From: Basidiobolus meristosporus CBS 931.73
Taxonomy: Eukaryota; Basidiobolomycota; Basidiobolomycetes; Basidiobolales; Basidiobolaceae
Length of the DNA stretch: 64,000 nt
Direction of reading: 5' to 3'
Assembly (NCBI GenBank): GCA_002104905.1
Contig: MCFE01000244.1
Span: 52,637-116,636 of the forward strand
How positions within the stretch are numbered: the first letter of the stretch is position 1; the number at the start of each line of letters is the position of its first letter. The notes beneath the pieces are model-generated. The model did not search any database. It was not told where the DNA came from and saw only the letters and a list, made by a program, of their open reading frames with translations. Shown here piece after piece: positions 1 to 12,758 of the stretch. The position numbers and the translations under genes are program-made.

Positions 1-978
1 CTAAACGCACCTACACCACTGCCCACATCAACTATCGTCTCCCCGCTGTGTCGCCGCCAATCATAATCTATATGTTTGTGAGGTCATTGTCAGCATAATA
101 AGGGCACCAACAGTTTTGCACTGACCCTCCAGTAAACCACATGTGACCAAGCAATCCTGGCTCACCATGCTCCCCTCAAATATGTGTCGCTTCTCAACGT
201 TTTCCGGATGTTTGAACCAGCTCCACACATCTGTCCCATAGGCTTTCTTGAAGGGAACCTCTGTACTACCTTCTTGAGCAAACTCAGGCATATGTTCCAT
301 CGAGCGATACCATTCCTCTCCCCTAGTAAATACGTGTTCGTCATTGGATCAGGACGCATATATAGTGGAATCATCATTGGCACCAACCAGCACAATGCCC
401 TGCACCTGGCTGAATTAGGGTGATCCTTTCGAAGGATGTTGGAGAAGGCATTGTTGGCGAACACCTGTGAACCGGGCCCATAGATCTCGGTGAAGTATCC
501 GAGCCCCATAAGTAGCCTCATCAGAGCCGCTGCGCAGCAACCAAATCAGCGTTGATGTTCGGGTGGGAGCATAACTGTGCATAGAATTTGACGTACCTAA
601 TACATCCACTTTGAGCGCAGTCTTGCTGGCTATGGCTTCGATTCCCATGGGCTCGAGATGCAACAAATCCGGGATCTCATATCTACATACCATATGTAAT
701 GCCTTGGCTTCGATGAACGAGCCGATATGTTGCATTACTCTATGATAAGGGGGAAGCAACAAAGAGTTCACCTTTTCCAGGCCGTGTGACAACGACTGGT
801 AATCAAAGTATTGCTTGGATGGTCGGAGTTGAGAATAGTCAGCGTCAGGATCGGAATCAGGGAGCAAGTCGCCCACCTCCTCCGCCAGATCGGTCAGTTT
901 GTCGGCCAAGGTCAAGAGGAGCTGTCGAAGCTCTTCCTTGCGTGACAACGAATTGTTATTGCTAGCAACGTGGGGCAT
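1..978 (-). CDS. SAM-dependent O-methyltransferase, 3' end beyond the window
   Basis: Predicted to move a methyl group from S-adenosylmethionine to a hydroxyl of a small molecule, as in the COMT/sterigmatocystin O-methyltransferase family. Four exons join in phase: 978..597, 529..406, 322..141 and 67..1. The N-terminal dimerisation part includes ALHMVCRYEIPDLLHLEP, and the first splice gives VLAALMRLLMGLGYFTEI, typical of the winged-helix region. Later come HPNSAR, GEEWYRSMEHMPEF and KKAYGTDVWSWFKHPE. The last exon reads GETIVDVGSGVGAF, the SAM-binding motif I. The catalytic His and the C-terminal half lie past the left edge. An unspliced reading between 323 and 405 shows a frameshift and stop, but an 83-nt GT-AG intron removes both. 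Introns 1 and 3 are 67 and 73 nt. The start at 978 follows the family's usual N-terminus; an in-frame upstream ATG exists. It lies 20 kb from the NRPS, so a tailoring role is unproven. Confidence 0.75.
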
Positions 979-2085
979 CTTGTGATTAATGGAACCTCGA
1001 GAGATCGCCACCATTATATTCTCTTGGGCACCTTGATCGCCCCACACGATTTCCCGACTACATACCGTTCTAAAACGTGCGGGTGCATATCGACTACAGC
1101 TTAATGCCAAGTCCACCAATCTAGTTGTCTCCGAGGAGATTTTGTCGCGTTACCATCATGATATCACACCGTTTCAACAAATAATCCACGATTCAATGTA
1201 GAGTGCCACATCGGGGAAGGCCCTATAGTCCGACAACTGCGTTACGAAAGAGTATTGAGTCGAGCGCAAACATGCCAAACCCGGAGTATATCCGTGGATT
1301 CTCTGAAAGATCCGCCGGTATGATGGAGACTGGCGATTTCCGTCCACCTGGCTCACACGCCAAGACGTTGGCCTAGCTCTTGGCTAGGGAAGTTGGAATC
1401 TGATTGAATGCCTTCGAACACACCATTTAATGTATGCACCCCAGGTTGCGCCCGATCGTTAATGACCGACTCTTGGCTGGGATTTGATGGATGGTGTTGG
1501 CGCTCAGCAACCATTTTCAATTTAATACATTTTTGGCTAGAAGCAGGATTTACATGAATGGGCGCCTGGAAGAAGGTTGATCATTTGGAAATTGCCATAC
1601 ATCATGTCCTGGTGAGAAGCTAGATGAGTTGGCCAATGGAGAGGCCACTGGCATTGAGTTGGCTTGACATGTCTTTGTTCCACCTGCTCCCATTGGTCAC
1701 CCCACCCACCACAGAGAAACAAGTGATACACCAATTGATTGATAATGAATTCCGCAGAAACGCAGATAGAAGTTGATAGAGTGGACCTCAACTCTCATCC
1801 ACCACTTAGATTAGATCAGAACTAATCGAAAGACAAGCGAGCTCAGCTTGCCGTGTTTGGTAAGGGTCGAGTATATGAAATAATTTGGTTTGTTGAACCG
1901 GATGGACCACAGCCCTTATGATTCGCGGAATTCCATGATATGTTCTTCCATAACGGGCAGCCGAGTGAAAGATCCGCCGATTCGAATCTATGTGTAATCT
2001 TCTATGATTCATTGCGACCCTTGGTATATGTTCACCTTGACATTGCTTCGTTGAGCTTGCTTCTCTAGTTATATACACAGCGCTC
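979..2085. other. intergenic, no gene recognised
   Basis: Divergent spacer between the O-methyltransferase (-) and the EXS-domain gene (+). Short open frames occur on the minus strand but none shows a recognisable motif, signal peptide or splice-joined continuation. It presumably carries both promoters. Confidence 0.5.
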
Positions 2086-3432
2086 ATGGTTGTCTCTCTA
2101 TTTCCTGTCGAATATCGTGTTTTGCTTCTCATAGACTTGGGAATCTGGTGCTGGAGCCTGAACCTCCAACTCTTAAACAAAGCTGGAATAGATGTTCAGA
2201 TTCTGTTCGAACTGGAGAAAAACGATCACAAGGCCCACCGCGTGTTCTACAACATCGCCCTTGTGTTTACCCTGATCACCCAGTTCTTCTTGATGTTCTT
2301 TTGGCTTCTTGTGAATTTCAACTACAGTGGAATCGTGGCAACGGCCATGTGCTACTTCGTGTTGCTGTTCTTGACGATATGCCCGTTTAACATCCTACAT
2401 AAGAAGACCCGGTTCATTTTCTTGAGGTAGCTACGCAAGCCACATTTCGAACCGAACTTTTCGTCCTCTGACTCTGCTTCACCAGCTCATTGATTAGGAT
2501 AGTGTTCTCTCCCCTCCGTTCCGAACCCACCTTTGAAGATGTCATCTTGGCGGATATATTAACAAGCTTTGCCAAAGTTATTACCGGGCTCCTCTTTGCG
2601 TTAGGCATGTTCTTCACCTCTCTCAAACACGAGCCCGCCACTCCTGAAGATATGCACCGTGCTTTCGAGTTATCCTTCATAGGCCCTATCATCACAAGGT
2701 CAGTGAATGCACCCCGTTTTTTAACAGCTTGACTCTGACAACAGTTATCTAAAATCATCGTCTTGAAGCCTTCCCTTCCTGTTCCGACTTCGCCAATGCG
2801 TATCGGAGTATCTGACTACCAAGGGGACAGGGTACAAGCCCTTGGCGAATGCAGTTAAGTACGCCTCAGCTTTCCCGGTGATATTCCTTTCGGCCGCGAT
2901 GCACAATCAATCCGAAGCGAACGGCAACTTGTTTATTATATGGTACCTTTCGGAAATTATTTCTACCCAACATAGCAAGCGCGCATGCTGATCGAGGTGA
3001 TTTGACCCTGTTAGGTTGCTCGCGGTGATCTTCAACTCGCTCTACTCCTTTTACTGGGACGTGGTCATGGACTGGGGGCTTGGTGCTCGCTTTTCGGCTG
3101 AGAAAGGCACAAGAATGATGCTGCTTCGACAGATCCTAATCTACCGCAAGCCAGTGTATTATATCTCCATCCTTATCGACTTCTTTCTACGCACCACCTG
3201 GTCCTTAAAGCTATCGGAGAGCCTGAAGTCGGAGGATCTGCTTGCGGGCGGGTTCATTCTAGAGGTGGCAGAGATCCTTCGACGCTGGCTTTGGATCTAC
3301 TTTAGGGTCGAGAAAGAATGGATCAGCACGGAACTCGATCGTACGCGAACCAATTACTCGTTGCAGTTATTGGATTCGTCGGACTCGGAAGATGAGTTGG
3401 AGGAATTAAATCTCATCATGAACGAATTGTAA
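2086..3432 (+). CDS. ERD1-like EXS-domain membrane protein
   Basis: Likely a Golgi membrane protein of the Erd1/Syg1 EXS family. Yeast Erd1 recycles phosphate from the Golgi lumen and helps retain lumenal ER and glycosylation proteins. Exons 2086..2426, 2498..2698, 2769..2942 and 3015..3432 splice in phase to 377 residues, close to yeast Erd1 (362). The start at 2086 gives MVVSLFPVEYRVLLLIDLG, the usual N-terminus, followed by alternating hydrophobic helices. Family landmarks are FEDVILADILTSFAKV, LPFLFRLRQCVSEYL, NAVKYASAFPVIFLSA and the EXS signature NSLYSFYWDVVMDWGLG after the last junction. The C-terminus is cytosolic-looking and acidic (LDSSDSEDELEEL). Unlike full XPR1/Syg1 proteins it has no N-terminal SPX domain, which fits Erd1. 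Family assignment is firm; transport function is inferred from the family. Confidence 0.85.
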
Positions 3433-4705
3433 ACAACCTCCCCGACCTTCCCACTAACCACCATTGCGGTGCCGAGCCATAGGGTACCCTTCGAGCAATC
3501 TACCAATATCGACGACCACAACAGCAATAGCGACAACGACGAAGCCACTCCGTAGGCATTGCTAAAGTGAATTGAATGGCCTTCGTTAATGATGTGAATC
3601 AAATCGAACTGCTATCTGTTCAGCATAACCAATCGCTCCACCACTTGTGTTGTACATAGGCAAATAAACGTTAACTCATACTCGACTTTCAGATGGGCAT
3701 CGGGGATCTCCGGTCCACATTCGAGCATACCTGTCAAACCCTAGATCGCTTCACTTCTTCCTATCTATATAACATTCCCAATCAAAGCAACGCCCATCAC
3801 TATGTCGCCCACCCACGCCAATTGCCGGGGAACGATTTGTCTTGATGGGCCACTCAGATCTTGGTCTGTTGCGATTCGTTCCGTTACCTTGACCAGGCTT
3901 GGGTGGCCTAGTTGTGGGCAGAGGTTTCAGTCCATGCGGTATTGGGCATAGCGGATCGGGTTAAGCAAAAATCATTGGAACTAGCAACCGATCCAGGATC
4001 AATCCATTCGTTGGTTTCACCACACTCAAGTTTAAGGTTTGTGGCACGCATCTAAGCGATTGGCAGCCATTCGAAGTTTCCCAGGGAGATGCGAGGCGAT
4101 ACGTCAATCCAGGTGAGCAGTTCCGAGGTTCACGGTATCATGGCACCTGGAGAGTGCTTCTCAATGAGATCTTTGGTAAAGACCAGATGCATCTGCCTGT
4201 GAAGATTATATCAAAGTTTTGGTATGGGGAGTATCTCTGGGGGGGGGGGTGTTGGAACACGACCATCTTTATGGACCCCTTGTTCCAAATCAACAAGCAC
4301 TTTCCCTCCAGGCAACAATTCCAGAATCGCTCACTAAAAAACTCCCATCAGCACCACTCCCCTCAGGTGAGGGAGGCGGAAGAAGCGTGTTGATACACAG
4401 CACTGCGCAACCAAGCATCACCGCCGTGCAGTGCTCCAACATTATCTGGAGACTTACCCTAGGCCATTGTTCGCAAATTGAAAGAAGCCTGTCTCCAGAG
4501 CGTAAGCGTCCCTCACAATGGATTAAGCGATCTACCAGGAGATTTTCAAATGGGCCCAACGCTCCACACGGTCATATCATACAGGCTACCGATCGACCTC
4601 TCCGGATTTTATTCAATGTACAAGTGAGTCATTCTCGCTCTCGCTCCCGGTCTCTCTCTTTCTCTCAGTGGATCTAGTTTCAACATATGGATGTGAATGA
4701 GGGAG
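3433..4705. other. intergenic; one uninterpretable open frame
   Basis: Lies between the converging EXS-domain and seven-helix genes. A plus-strand frame is open from 3965 to 4393 and contains protein-like sequence (for example KVCGTHLSDWQPFEV and YVNPGEQFRGSRYHGTWR). It has no ATG, no clear splice partner and no family I recognise, so it could be a relic exon. There is a run of nine G at about 4240 and a CT-rich stretch at about 4630-4670. Confidence 0.35.
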
Positions 4706-5638
4706 TCACACAAAATAGCCTTTGCTTGAATAGTGATCATACTCTTTGGGTAGCATCCCGCCGTTTAAATAGATGTTCCCCATGGGCTGCGCGGAGCTCG
4801 TCGGCAAGGTCGCTGCGCTCGGACCCATGGCAGAGGATTGCGAGTCCTGCGCCATCGGGGTTGGTGCGAAGTTGGACTGGGATTCGGTAGACGACCAGTC
4901 GCGTCCGCTGCTATTCTTGCGCAGTTGGCTCAAGAAATACGGCAGACACACCATGACGAAGTTTACGGTTAGGTCGATCATGGAGAGTATGGGTGCGTTG
5001 GGGCCGAGCGATGTGGTCAGGCTGATGTTGAAGAAGATATTGAACAGGATGGCCAGCGAGTTCGTCAGGAAAAGGCTGCAGCTGACGGTGGCGATTTCCC
5101 GTAACCTGTCGCCTTCCCGTTTGAAAAGCGGCTTCACGAATGGAAACAAGAAAAGCACCAGCATGTAGGCCGAGCCGGCGAAGTTCGTGGAGAGTGGAAG
5201 ATAGGCGGATATCGTGGGGTGGTTGACATAGCATGCTCCCTCCGGCTCGACCTCCGAGTGGTTGAGGACAGCAGCAATTGGTATTGAAGAAGCGTAAACC
5301 AAGGTGATAAGAGAGGGAATCAGCAACACCCAAACACCATGAAATACTTCCCTGTAACGGAGTATGTAGAATACAAGCTGGAGCGTATTGCTTCCGTGGT
5401 AAAAGATAATGGACAGATCCTCGGCAAATATGCACTTGTCTCTCACCTGACTATTGAGTTGCACCATTTTTACTTGCGCATACACGCAGCTGCTAAGAGC
5501 TACAAAATACAGGATCCTATGCGAGGTCATGCCGGGAGCGGCAGTCCAACCGCGAACGACAACGAGCAGGATTGCCGTCACAAGGATTATGCCGAAACAA
5601 ATGCCAACAATATACGAAGATACACTTGTGGAGACCAT
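4706..5638 (-). CDS. seven-transmembrane, receptor-like protein
   Basis: A single exon of 310 residues with seven hydrophobic segments: about residues 8-30 (YIVGICFGIILVTAILLVVV), 40-62, 72-95, 100-122, 152-172, 185-210 and 218-236. The N-terminus is short and the tail of about 70 residues is rich in Ser, Pro and Gln, ending SKGYFV. The size and topology match the fungal GPCR-like proteins found as lineage-expanded families in zygomycetes. I see no classical DRY or NPxxY motif, and no link to Ste2, Ste3, cAMP-receptor or opsin families (no retinal-binding Lys in helix 7). The ATG at 5638 is the first in frame and is followed directly by helix 1. Ligand and signalling role are unknown; a transporter or scaffold cannot be excluded. 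Confidence 0.7.
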   Translation of the reverse strand: MVSTSVSSYIVGICFGIILVTAILLVVVRGWTAAPGMTSHRILYFVALSSCVYAQVKMVQLNSQVRDKCIFAEDLSIIFYHGSNTLQLVFYILRYREVFHGVWVLLIPSLITLVYASSIPIAAVLNHSEVEPEGACYVNHPTISAYLPLSTNFAGSAYMLVLFLFPFVKPLFKREGDRLREIATVSCSLFLTNSLAILFNIFFNISLTTSLGPNAPILSMIDLTVNFVMVCLPYFLSQLRKNSSGRDWSSTESQSNFAPTPMAQDSQSSAMGPSAATLPTSSAQPMGNIYLNGGMLPKEYDHYSSKGYFV

Positions 5639-7194
5639 GCTAGCTTGACGGTGTTCTCAACTGCTCAGGAAGCTCTACGAAGAAAAAAGGCGCCTGGCCA
5701 AAGAAGTATCATCCCGGGTAATAGTTTAGTTGGACAGTAGTGAGACATATACATGGGACGTCAAATACAGAGGAAGAGAAGATAGGTCACTTGGTTGTTT
5801 CAGATGGTGGAACGTCTATCCATCGAGTTTCGTTTCAGATTTTCCTTGCATTCATCTAATCATCAAGGCGAGCAAACAACCAACCAAGACCTCGCCAGAA
5901 GCAAGATGCCTCAAACAGCTGTGTCATACCGCATATGCCTGGAAGAGCACGCCTAGCAATTCCGCAGAGGTTATTCAAGCTTTAAACCTTCAATTGATCG
6001 AGACTAGCGATCCTCGCTAGAGCGTACAAGACATGCTATCTCTGCCCCAATCTCCGGTCATAAAAAAGACAGTGTGACGTATTCGGAATCATACTAGGCC
6101 TTGGGTGATGGATTTGCTGGGAGAAACCGTATTGAATCATGTAGATTACCATCGGCCGCTGGCATGAATAGGTTCTGCTTCCCAGAGTGGGACAATCCGT
6201 GGATCGAGACAGGATTTGGGGCAGGGGGACAGGTGTGTTAGCCATCCGGCTCTAATGAGCGTCCAGCATTTGTGTAGCCATGCACGCCCAACACGATGGT
6301 CTTGGGGAGCATCCAGTATCTCCTCTGGGCCCTACTCTCAAGGCGCGCAGATTACCGCTGATAGGCCATTCTTGAACAAAGTGCACCATCGACGTTGGGA
6401 GGGCGGGAAATCAGGGAGGTCTACTAGAACGTAGCCCAGAGCCACCCATTGCATCATATACGGCCGCGAAGCAAGAGCTTCTTGTTTCATCGCCAGGAGG
6501 CCACTCACGGGATAGCCCAGATCTGAAATCCCAAGTCCAAACATGGGTTGTGGTAGCCGCCGACTGAGAGCATTGCTGATCTCCAGCCAAGATGCATTCC
6601 AAGAATTGTCAATTTAACCACGCCACCTGCAACAGCACACAGAAACCTGGCGGTTGTATTGGCTGGAGGGGTTTCAACGAAATGGATGTGGAATTCCCGG
6701 ATATCCGCTGCCCATATTGGTAGCGCAGTTGGATACAACATGTGCCATGACAATAGGTTGTGGTGCTTATCCCCAAATCTCGAGGCTGATCCCTACCCGA
6801 TAGCTACATCACTGGCTGGATGCGAGCCTCTGGCTCTTGGTATGTTGGCTCAGGGCCAACCCTCCACGTTCCTTGCCGGGAACAATGCTCGTTGCACTCC
6901 TGGCTGTCCAAGACCGATTGCCGCCGTGCGAGTGGCTAGCACCATGAGCCGTGCTACCGAACCGTTCGTATGGATATGGACTCGTGGGGGCGGATCATGA
7001 CGTGTCCAGGATCTGAGTTGAATGGTAAATTGTATGGCTGTGTGGATATGAAAAACCTGGTCTTCAGATTAAAAATATGATGTAAGTCACGCCTTTCGAA
7101 GCGTGAATGGTGATGTGCTAGATGACCCCAGTTCCACCATCGCATCGGCTCGAATCGATTTGAGCGAAGTCATGGCCATCAATCACCATCTCTA

Positions 7195-7226
7195 GGCACC
7201 ATCACCATCACCATCACCATCGCCAT
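7195..7226. repeat. trinucleotide microsatellite (ATC/CAC)n
   Basis: A perfect run of about eight ATC/CAC triplets, flanked by two degenerate copies (CGCCAT). No coding context is apparent. Confidence 0.8.
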
Positions 7227-8055
7227 TGTCCAAGCCTCAATAGGCTGCGATCAATCATCGAGGGCAAACCTGTTTTTTGCTATGCAGATGTGCATGTTGC
7301 TGATGCTTAGGTCTAGCGTCGAGTCAGATGATCTCCCCCTTCCTATCCAAGCCAGCCCACGGCATCAGCCCAGCTCTGATCACGTTGGCTCTAACCACCG
7401 TTGCCATTGCTGTTACCAACCCAAAGCATCCCCAGCCAATACCTGGAGGGGAGCGGGAAACCTGCACCTTCCCGAGCCAAAAGTCCATAAACTCCGATAG
7501 ATATGTTTACAGTTTCACTAAATATCATCTGTTTGAATGGAATGCATCATTCTTACAATCAACCACCGCAATGCAAAGCACTCCATCGTACCTCTCTTTC
7601 CTCACGCACCATACTAATGATCCTGGCATTTATATTACTTTCACACAACCAGGCAGAAACCAGATGTTACAGAATGATCAACCGTATCATTGATGGCATC
7701 GATGTATATTAGGCTGACATTTATAGAAATCCCGGTTGCATGATTCAATCATCCCAGCCCAGGCTGGCTGGGAGCAGATATTCCCTGTGAAAACCAAGTC
7801 ACACCCGACAAAATCCATTAAATAAATTGGGACGCGTTGCGAAGCAAGGGATATTTTGCATCAAACATACAGTCATCCTCAGCGATAGTGGACAGCGGGG
7901 ATCCCAAATAAATTCGACCAATTGCTGCACTAGCTAAAAAGAAGGCGCACGCTTCAAACATTTTTTCAAATCCCAAACTATCTGATCTCTTGTGTTTTGG
8001 CTGTACATCGCGAATATTTCCCTTTGTTATCGCTCGGGAAATCTTCACTTGTCGC

Positions 8056-8135
8056 CTCTCTCCCTCTCTCTCTCTTTCTCCGTCTCTCTCCCTTCCACCC
8101 TCCCTATTCTATTTCTTTCCTCCACCCCAACAACC
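8056..8135 (+). promoter_or_regulatory. CT-rich tract upstream of chitin synthase
   Basis: About 80 nt of almost pure pyrimidine on the + strand (TCTCTCTCTC runs), ending about 140 nt before the chitin synthase ATG. Such tracts are common in promoters and 5' leaders of well-expressed fungal genes; function here is inferred from position only. Confidence 0.4.
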
Positions 8136-8271
8136 GATCATTCCACTCTGGAATGAATCTATCGATAAACCAGAACTCAGCAAACAATCGCCTATACTTT
8201 GACCAACCTAACCTTTTCACTAAAGTTCACTCCGAGGCTCCACATACCCTAGCTTGAGAAAGCCAGTCCAC

Positions 8272-11200
8272 ATGTCTTCAAGAGACTCCGACTCCAGAAA
8301 GGCTCAGCCCAACAGACTTCGCCATGGACCTCGTCAATATCGAGCTAGAGGTGAATCCTCGACGGATGCCTCTGAGCTACCTCACGACACGGCAGCCCAC
8401 CAGATTGGCGACATCCTTAGTTATTATCAGGAGCAGGATTCAGGGCAAGTTAAACGTCCTCAGCCCTCTTCCTACTCGCACCCCGCAGTGGAATTGAACG
8501 TAATGAAGGAATCGAATGGATTCGACCCTAGAGTCCTTGAGCAGCAATCATCAGAAGGCTTTCCTCGTCGACGGAAATCACTGATACGCCCTGAGCGACA
8601 CCCGGTGGATAGACGATACCCCCGACGCATCAGCGAAGTGGAGGCAAGCGACACCGCCAACCGATCGAGAAACTCGAAACACCCCGCATTGGACCGGAAC
8701 GGGGCCTCTTTTCGATCCCTCAAGGGGGGAAAGCTGAAAGAGACTTCGGTCTTCTACAAAAGAGGCACCTGCCCTTCGGCATGGCAGATGTTTGCCACAT
8801 GCGCTACCTTCTATGCGCCGAATCCGGTGCTTTCCTGCTGTGGTAAGGATTTGATTCCTCGTCATGTTCATCAGTGGGCTTTGCTAACTTTGTTCCAGGC
8901 ATGAAAACCAAGGAAATTCGTCAAGCTTGGCGGGAAAAGATGGCGTTGTGCACTGTGATTATTCTACTGTGTCTGGCGGTGGGATTTTTGACTTTCGGAT
9001 TCCAGCAGGTCCTGTGCGGGTTCTCCAGTTCTATCAATCGAGTAAAGCATGGCTCTTTACAAGAAACGGATGCCATCATCAATGGCAAAGCCTTCAGCCT
9101 AGCTGATTACACACACCCTCCCGCCAGCAATGTGCCACAAGACGGGAAGCTTGTGCCTATTGCAGGAGGGCAGGATATCTCCTTTATGTTCCAAAATGTC
9201 AATGGTAATTGTAAGGGAGTGCTTAACGTTCAATCAGGGGCGGATGGAAACGGCAACGTGGTCAATTATTTCCCTTGTGTCGTCCGTAATTCCACCACTC
9301 CGGCCAATCCCTCGGATAACCCTGACCACACCGGTTGTCACAGAAATCCTGCCGCAAGGGCAGCCGCGCAGAAGCTGAAGTTCGTTGGCGAAATCTATTA
9401 CGAGTGGCCAGACATTTTGAAGCGAGATAGAAATCTGGTCGTTTACAATGGGCATGTGCTGGACTTTGACCTTCTCAAATGGCTGGTCCCGGGAATACAG
9501 GCCCCTGCCCTATTCGCCGATTTTCTCGATGCCAAATCCCCCTACCGCGGAACAGACGTCACCTTCTTCATGGGAAATTACCATCGAGCGGAGGCCAAAT
9601 GTGCCATGGATATTCTGAGGGTCGGGGCTTTAGACACCACCTCTATGGGGTGTATCATCTCGAATGTCGTTCTGTACGTATCACTTATTGTGATCCTTGG
9701 TGTTGTCCTGGCCAAATTTTTCCTGGCGGTGTTCTTCGGCTGGGTGATCAGCTGGCGCTTGGGTACCTTCCGCGAGGAAACCTACGAAGAGCGTATGCAA
9801 CGTCTGGAGGCCATCGAGCAGTGGAGTGAAAATCCCAATAGACTGGCCGTGTCTGCAAATATGAGGGAAAGTAGCAACTTCCTGCCTAACATAAGCCGTT
9901 ACTCCACGCCACCGCCCGTATACGATGTTAAACGGAGCTACCAGGTCAACTACGGCGCAGCACGTCTGGCCAACAACTCTAGCAACTCGCTTCTACCACC
10001 CAATCCTATGCATGGCCGCCATGTGCTTGGTAGATACAACACTCCTCCGGAATCCCCCGGCCCTTACTCCAGACGCTCCTCCCGTAGCTCCGCTACTTTC
10101 GGATCCAACCTGCACGTCCCGCCTGTCCCCCCTCCACCCACCTTCCAGCCGTTCAATTTCCAGCTTGCACATACCATTCTGTTGGTCACCTGTTACTCTG
10201 AAGGCGAGCAAGGAATGCGTACCACTCTAGACTCGCTTGCCCTGACCGATTATCCCGAGTCACATAAGCTAATTTTGGTCATTGCTGACGGGATCATCAC
10301 AGGCTCCGGAAACGCGCTGTCCACCCCAGATATCTGTCTGTCGATGATGAAAGACTTTGCACTCCCACCGGAGAATGTTCAGCCCTACTCGTATATCGCT
10401 ATTGCCGACGGAGTGAAACGCCACAACATGGCCAAGGTGTTCGCTGGGTACTACAAATTCGACAACGCCATCGTGCCTGCTGACAAACAGCCTAGGGTTC
10501 CTATGATACTGATCGCGAAATCCGGGAACTCCGAAGAGCAAAATCTACCGAAGCCCGGGAATCGAGGCAAACGTGATAGCCAGATCGTCCTGATGTCGTT
10601 CCTTCAGCATGTCATGTTCAACGATAGAATGACCGAGATGGAGTACGAATTGTTCAATGCGATATGGAGTGTGACTGGAGTCAGCCCCGACAACTTCGAG
10701 ATCGTTCTCATGGTGGACGCCGACACCAAGGTCTACCCGGACTCCGTTACGCGAATGGTCTCTTGTATGGTTCGTGATCCTCAGATCATGGGCCTTTGCG
10801 GAGAGACCAAGATTGCCAACAAGCGAGACTCGTGGGTGACCATGATACAGGTGTTTGAGTACTACATCTCGCACCATCAAAGCAAGGCATTCGAGTCAAT
10901 CTTTGGTGGTGTGACTTGCTTACCGGGCTGCTTTTGTATGTATCGCATCAAAGCGCCCAAGGGCCCTAACGGCTATTGGGTGCCAATCCTGGCAAGTCCC
11001 GAGATAGTCGAGCATTACAGCGAGAACGTTGTCGACACCCTGCACAAGAAAAACCTGCTGCTCCTCGGCGAGGACCGATATCTGACCACCCTCATGCTCC
11101 GCACCTTCCCTAAGCGAAAAATGATGTTTGTGCCTCAGGCGGTGTGCAAAACCGTTGTCCCGGATACCTTCGGGGTTCTCTTGTCGCAGCGCCGCAGATG

Positions 11201-11897
11201 GATCAACTCCACGGTGCATAACCTACTCGAATTGGTGTTGATCCGCGACCTTTGCGGCACATTCTGTTTCTCCATGCAGTTTGTTGTGTTTATGGAGCTG
11301 GTTGGTACGGTCGTTCTACCGGCCGCCATCTCGTTCACCATCTACCTGGTAATCATTTCGTTCTTCACCACGCCCGTCCCCATCATCCCACTGATCCTAT
11401 TGGCCATCATCCTGGGCCTGCCGGCGATCTTGATTTTGATGACCACCCGAAAGATCGTATATGTTGGTTGGATGTTGGTTTATCTGCTCTCCTTGGTCCT
11501 CTGGAACTTCGTCCTCCCCACCTACGCGTTCTGGCACTTCGATGACTTCAGCTGGGGCCAGACCAGGCAGGTGGAAGGGGAAGCGAAGGGGGGACATCAC
11601 GGCGAGAAGGAGGGGGAGTTCGATGGGTCCCGGATCATCATGAAGAAATGGAACGAGTTCGAAAAGGAGAAGCGACGCAAGACCGACCGCGTACTTTCCC
11701 AATGCGACATCTCCGCCGAATCCCAACAGAGTTTGGAAAAACTTGGGTACCACATTCCCAGCCAACTGGCCAGGCTATCTAACATTAACTTAAGAGAACG
11801 AGAGAATTCCCTACCAACCGAGGGAGAATGCGAGGGGAACATGCCAGGAGCCACCGGAGGCAATGTTGCCCATGAGCGCCCGACCACCCAGAAATAG
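8272..11897 (+). CDS. class IV chitin synthase (Chs3-type)
   Basis: Makes chitin from UDP-N-acetylglucosamine at the plasma membrane for the cell wall. Exons 8272..8842 and 8899..11897 (56-nt intron; the split Gly codon restores CCGMKTKEIRQAWREK) give 1,189 residues, near yeast Chs3 (1,165). The N-terminal 170 residues are polar and Arg/Ser-rich and presumably cytosolic. Two membrane segments flank a lumenal region (IILLCLAVGFLTFGF; SNVVLYVSLIVILGVVLAKF). The GT2 catalytic domain shows VMVDADTKVYPD near residue 796, GEDRYLT near 913 and SQRRRWINSTVHN near 953, the substrate, acid/base and processivity motifs. Several C-terminal helices follow, then a charged tail. There is no myosin motor, so it is not class V or VII. 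The start is the ATG at 8272; the frame extends slightly upstream only through non-ATG codons. It converges on the RhoGEF gene, whose pathway normally controls wall synthesis, though adjacency may be chance. Confidence 0.93.
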
Positions 11898-12758
11898 CTC
11901 GGGTCGGGGTTGCCGTTCATATCAAACCCGCATCCATGTTCCTTACGCGATGGCACCACCACTTTTACGAACCGAACCATCTCGACTGCAGATTCAATTT
12001 CAATCATCCGCGTAGAAGCCCGAGTGCTCTTGGGCATTGGCGGAGAGGGAGGATCCACCCCGACCGAACCCAACTTACCGTAATAATCCCTTTTTTGAGT
12101 ATCTGGCGCACCTTTTCGATGACTTCGGGATCTAGACCACAGTCCGAACGATCCTTCGAACTCTCCACCTTCTACACTATTTCTGTATTTACCGATAAAT
12201 GATGAATCTCTACTTCAATAAATGTTCAGAAAATCCACCGGCCCAATCCACACCGTCCATCCCCCGGAATGCCGCCCAGCTGGCCCCCGCCCTGCCTTGA
12301 CTACAACTGTCGCTCTGCAACCATCCCCTAGCGGTGGTGCACGTGTACGCAAAAGCAAAAGGCTCGGTTTCTTCTGGATTCTTCTATTCATTGTGGGTTG
12401 GTCTCGTAACGAATGATTTAGGGTTGGGCAGAAAACGAGCGGAAGGAAATTTACATCGATCTACGAGAGCAAGAAGAAGAGCAGAGAAGGTTTGGATCGT
12501 GTGAAGGGGGTGGGTGTGCCGCCCTTGGGGGGACGACAAAAGGCTTAGGCTCATTGAAAATAATTATTCACGACTATGATAAACAGGAATATGAGGTAAG
12601 CGTTAGGACAGGTGGAAAGTATATATCCCAAAAACAAGCGTGAAAGGATTAAAATAATTGACGCGAATTGAGTGAAGTGTATGTGGGGAAGATGGTGGCC
12701 AAGGGAAGGAAAAGAAGCACCACGTTCCGTTCGGAGGAAGCTCCCGGGACTCTTGAAA
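11898..12758. other. convergent intergenic spacer
   Basis: Holds the 3' untranslated regions of chitin synthase (+) and the RhoGEF (-). AATAAA-like sequence occurs on the + strand around 12216. No gene seen. Confidence 0.5.

Larger units (their letters stand above)
5639..8271. other. 2.6-kb intergenic region, no gene recognised
   Basis: Divergent spacer between the seven-helix gene (-) and chitin synthase (+). Several frames of 60-120 codons are open on both strands, but none shows a family motif, a plausible signal peptide or in-phase splicing. It contains a CAC/ATC microsatellite near 7200 and a pyrimidine-rich tract before the chitin synthase start. Confidence 0.5.

Noticed and set aside
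323-405. Frameshift plus in-frame TGA in the O-methyltransferase, suggesting a pseudogene
   Set aside because: An 83-nt GT-AG intron with correct phase removes both, and the downstream exons lead in frame to the SAM motif.
3965-4393. Open plus-strand frame with protein-like composition
   Set aside because: No ATG, no convincing splice partner and no family recognised; kept only as a note in the intergenic entry.
5730-6020. 96-codon frame upstream of the seven-helix gene
   Set aside because: It lies in the probable promoter and leader of the opposite-strand gene and shows no motif.
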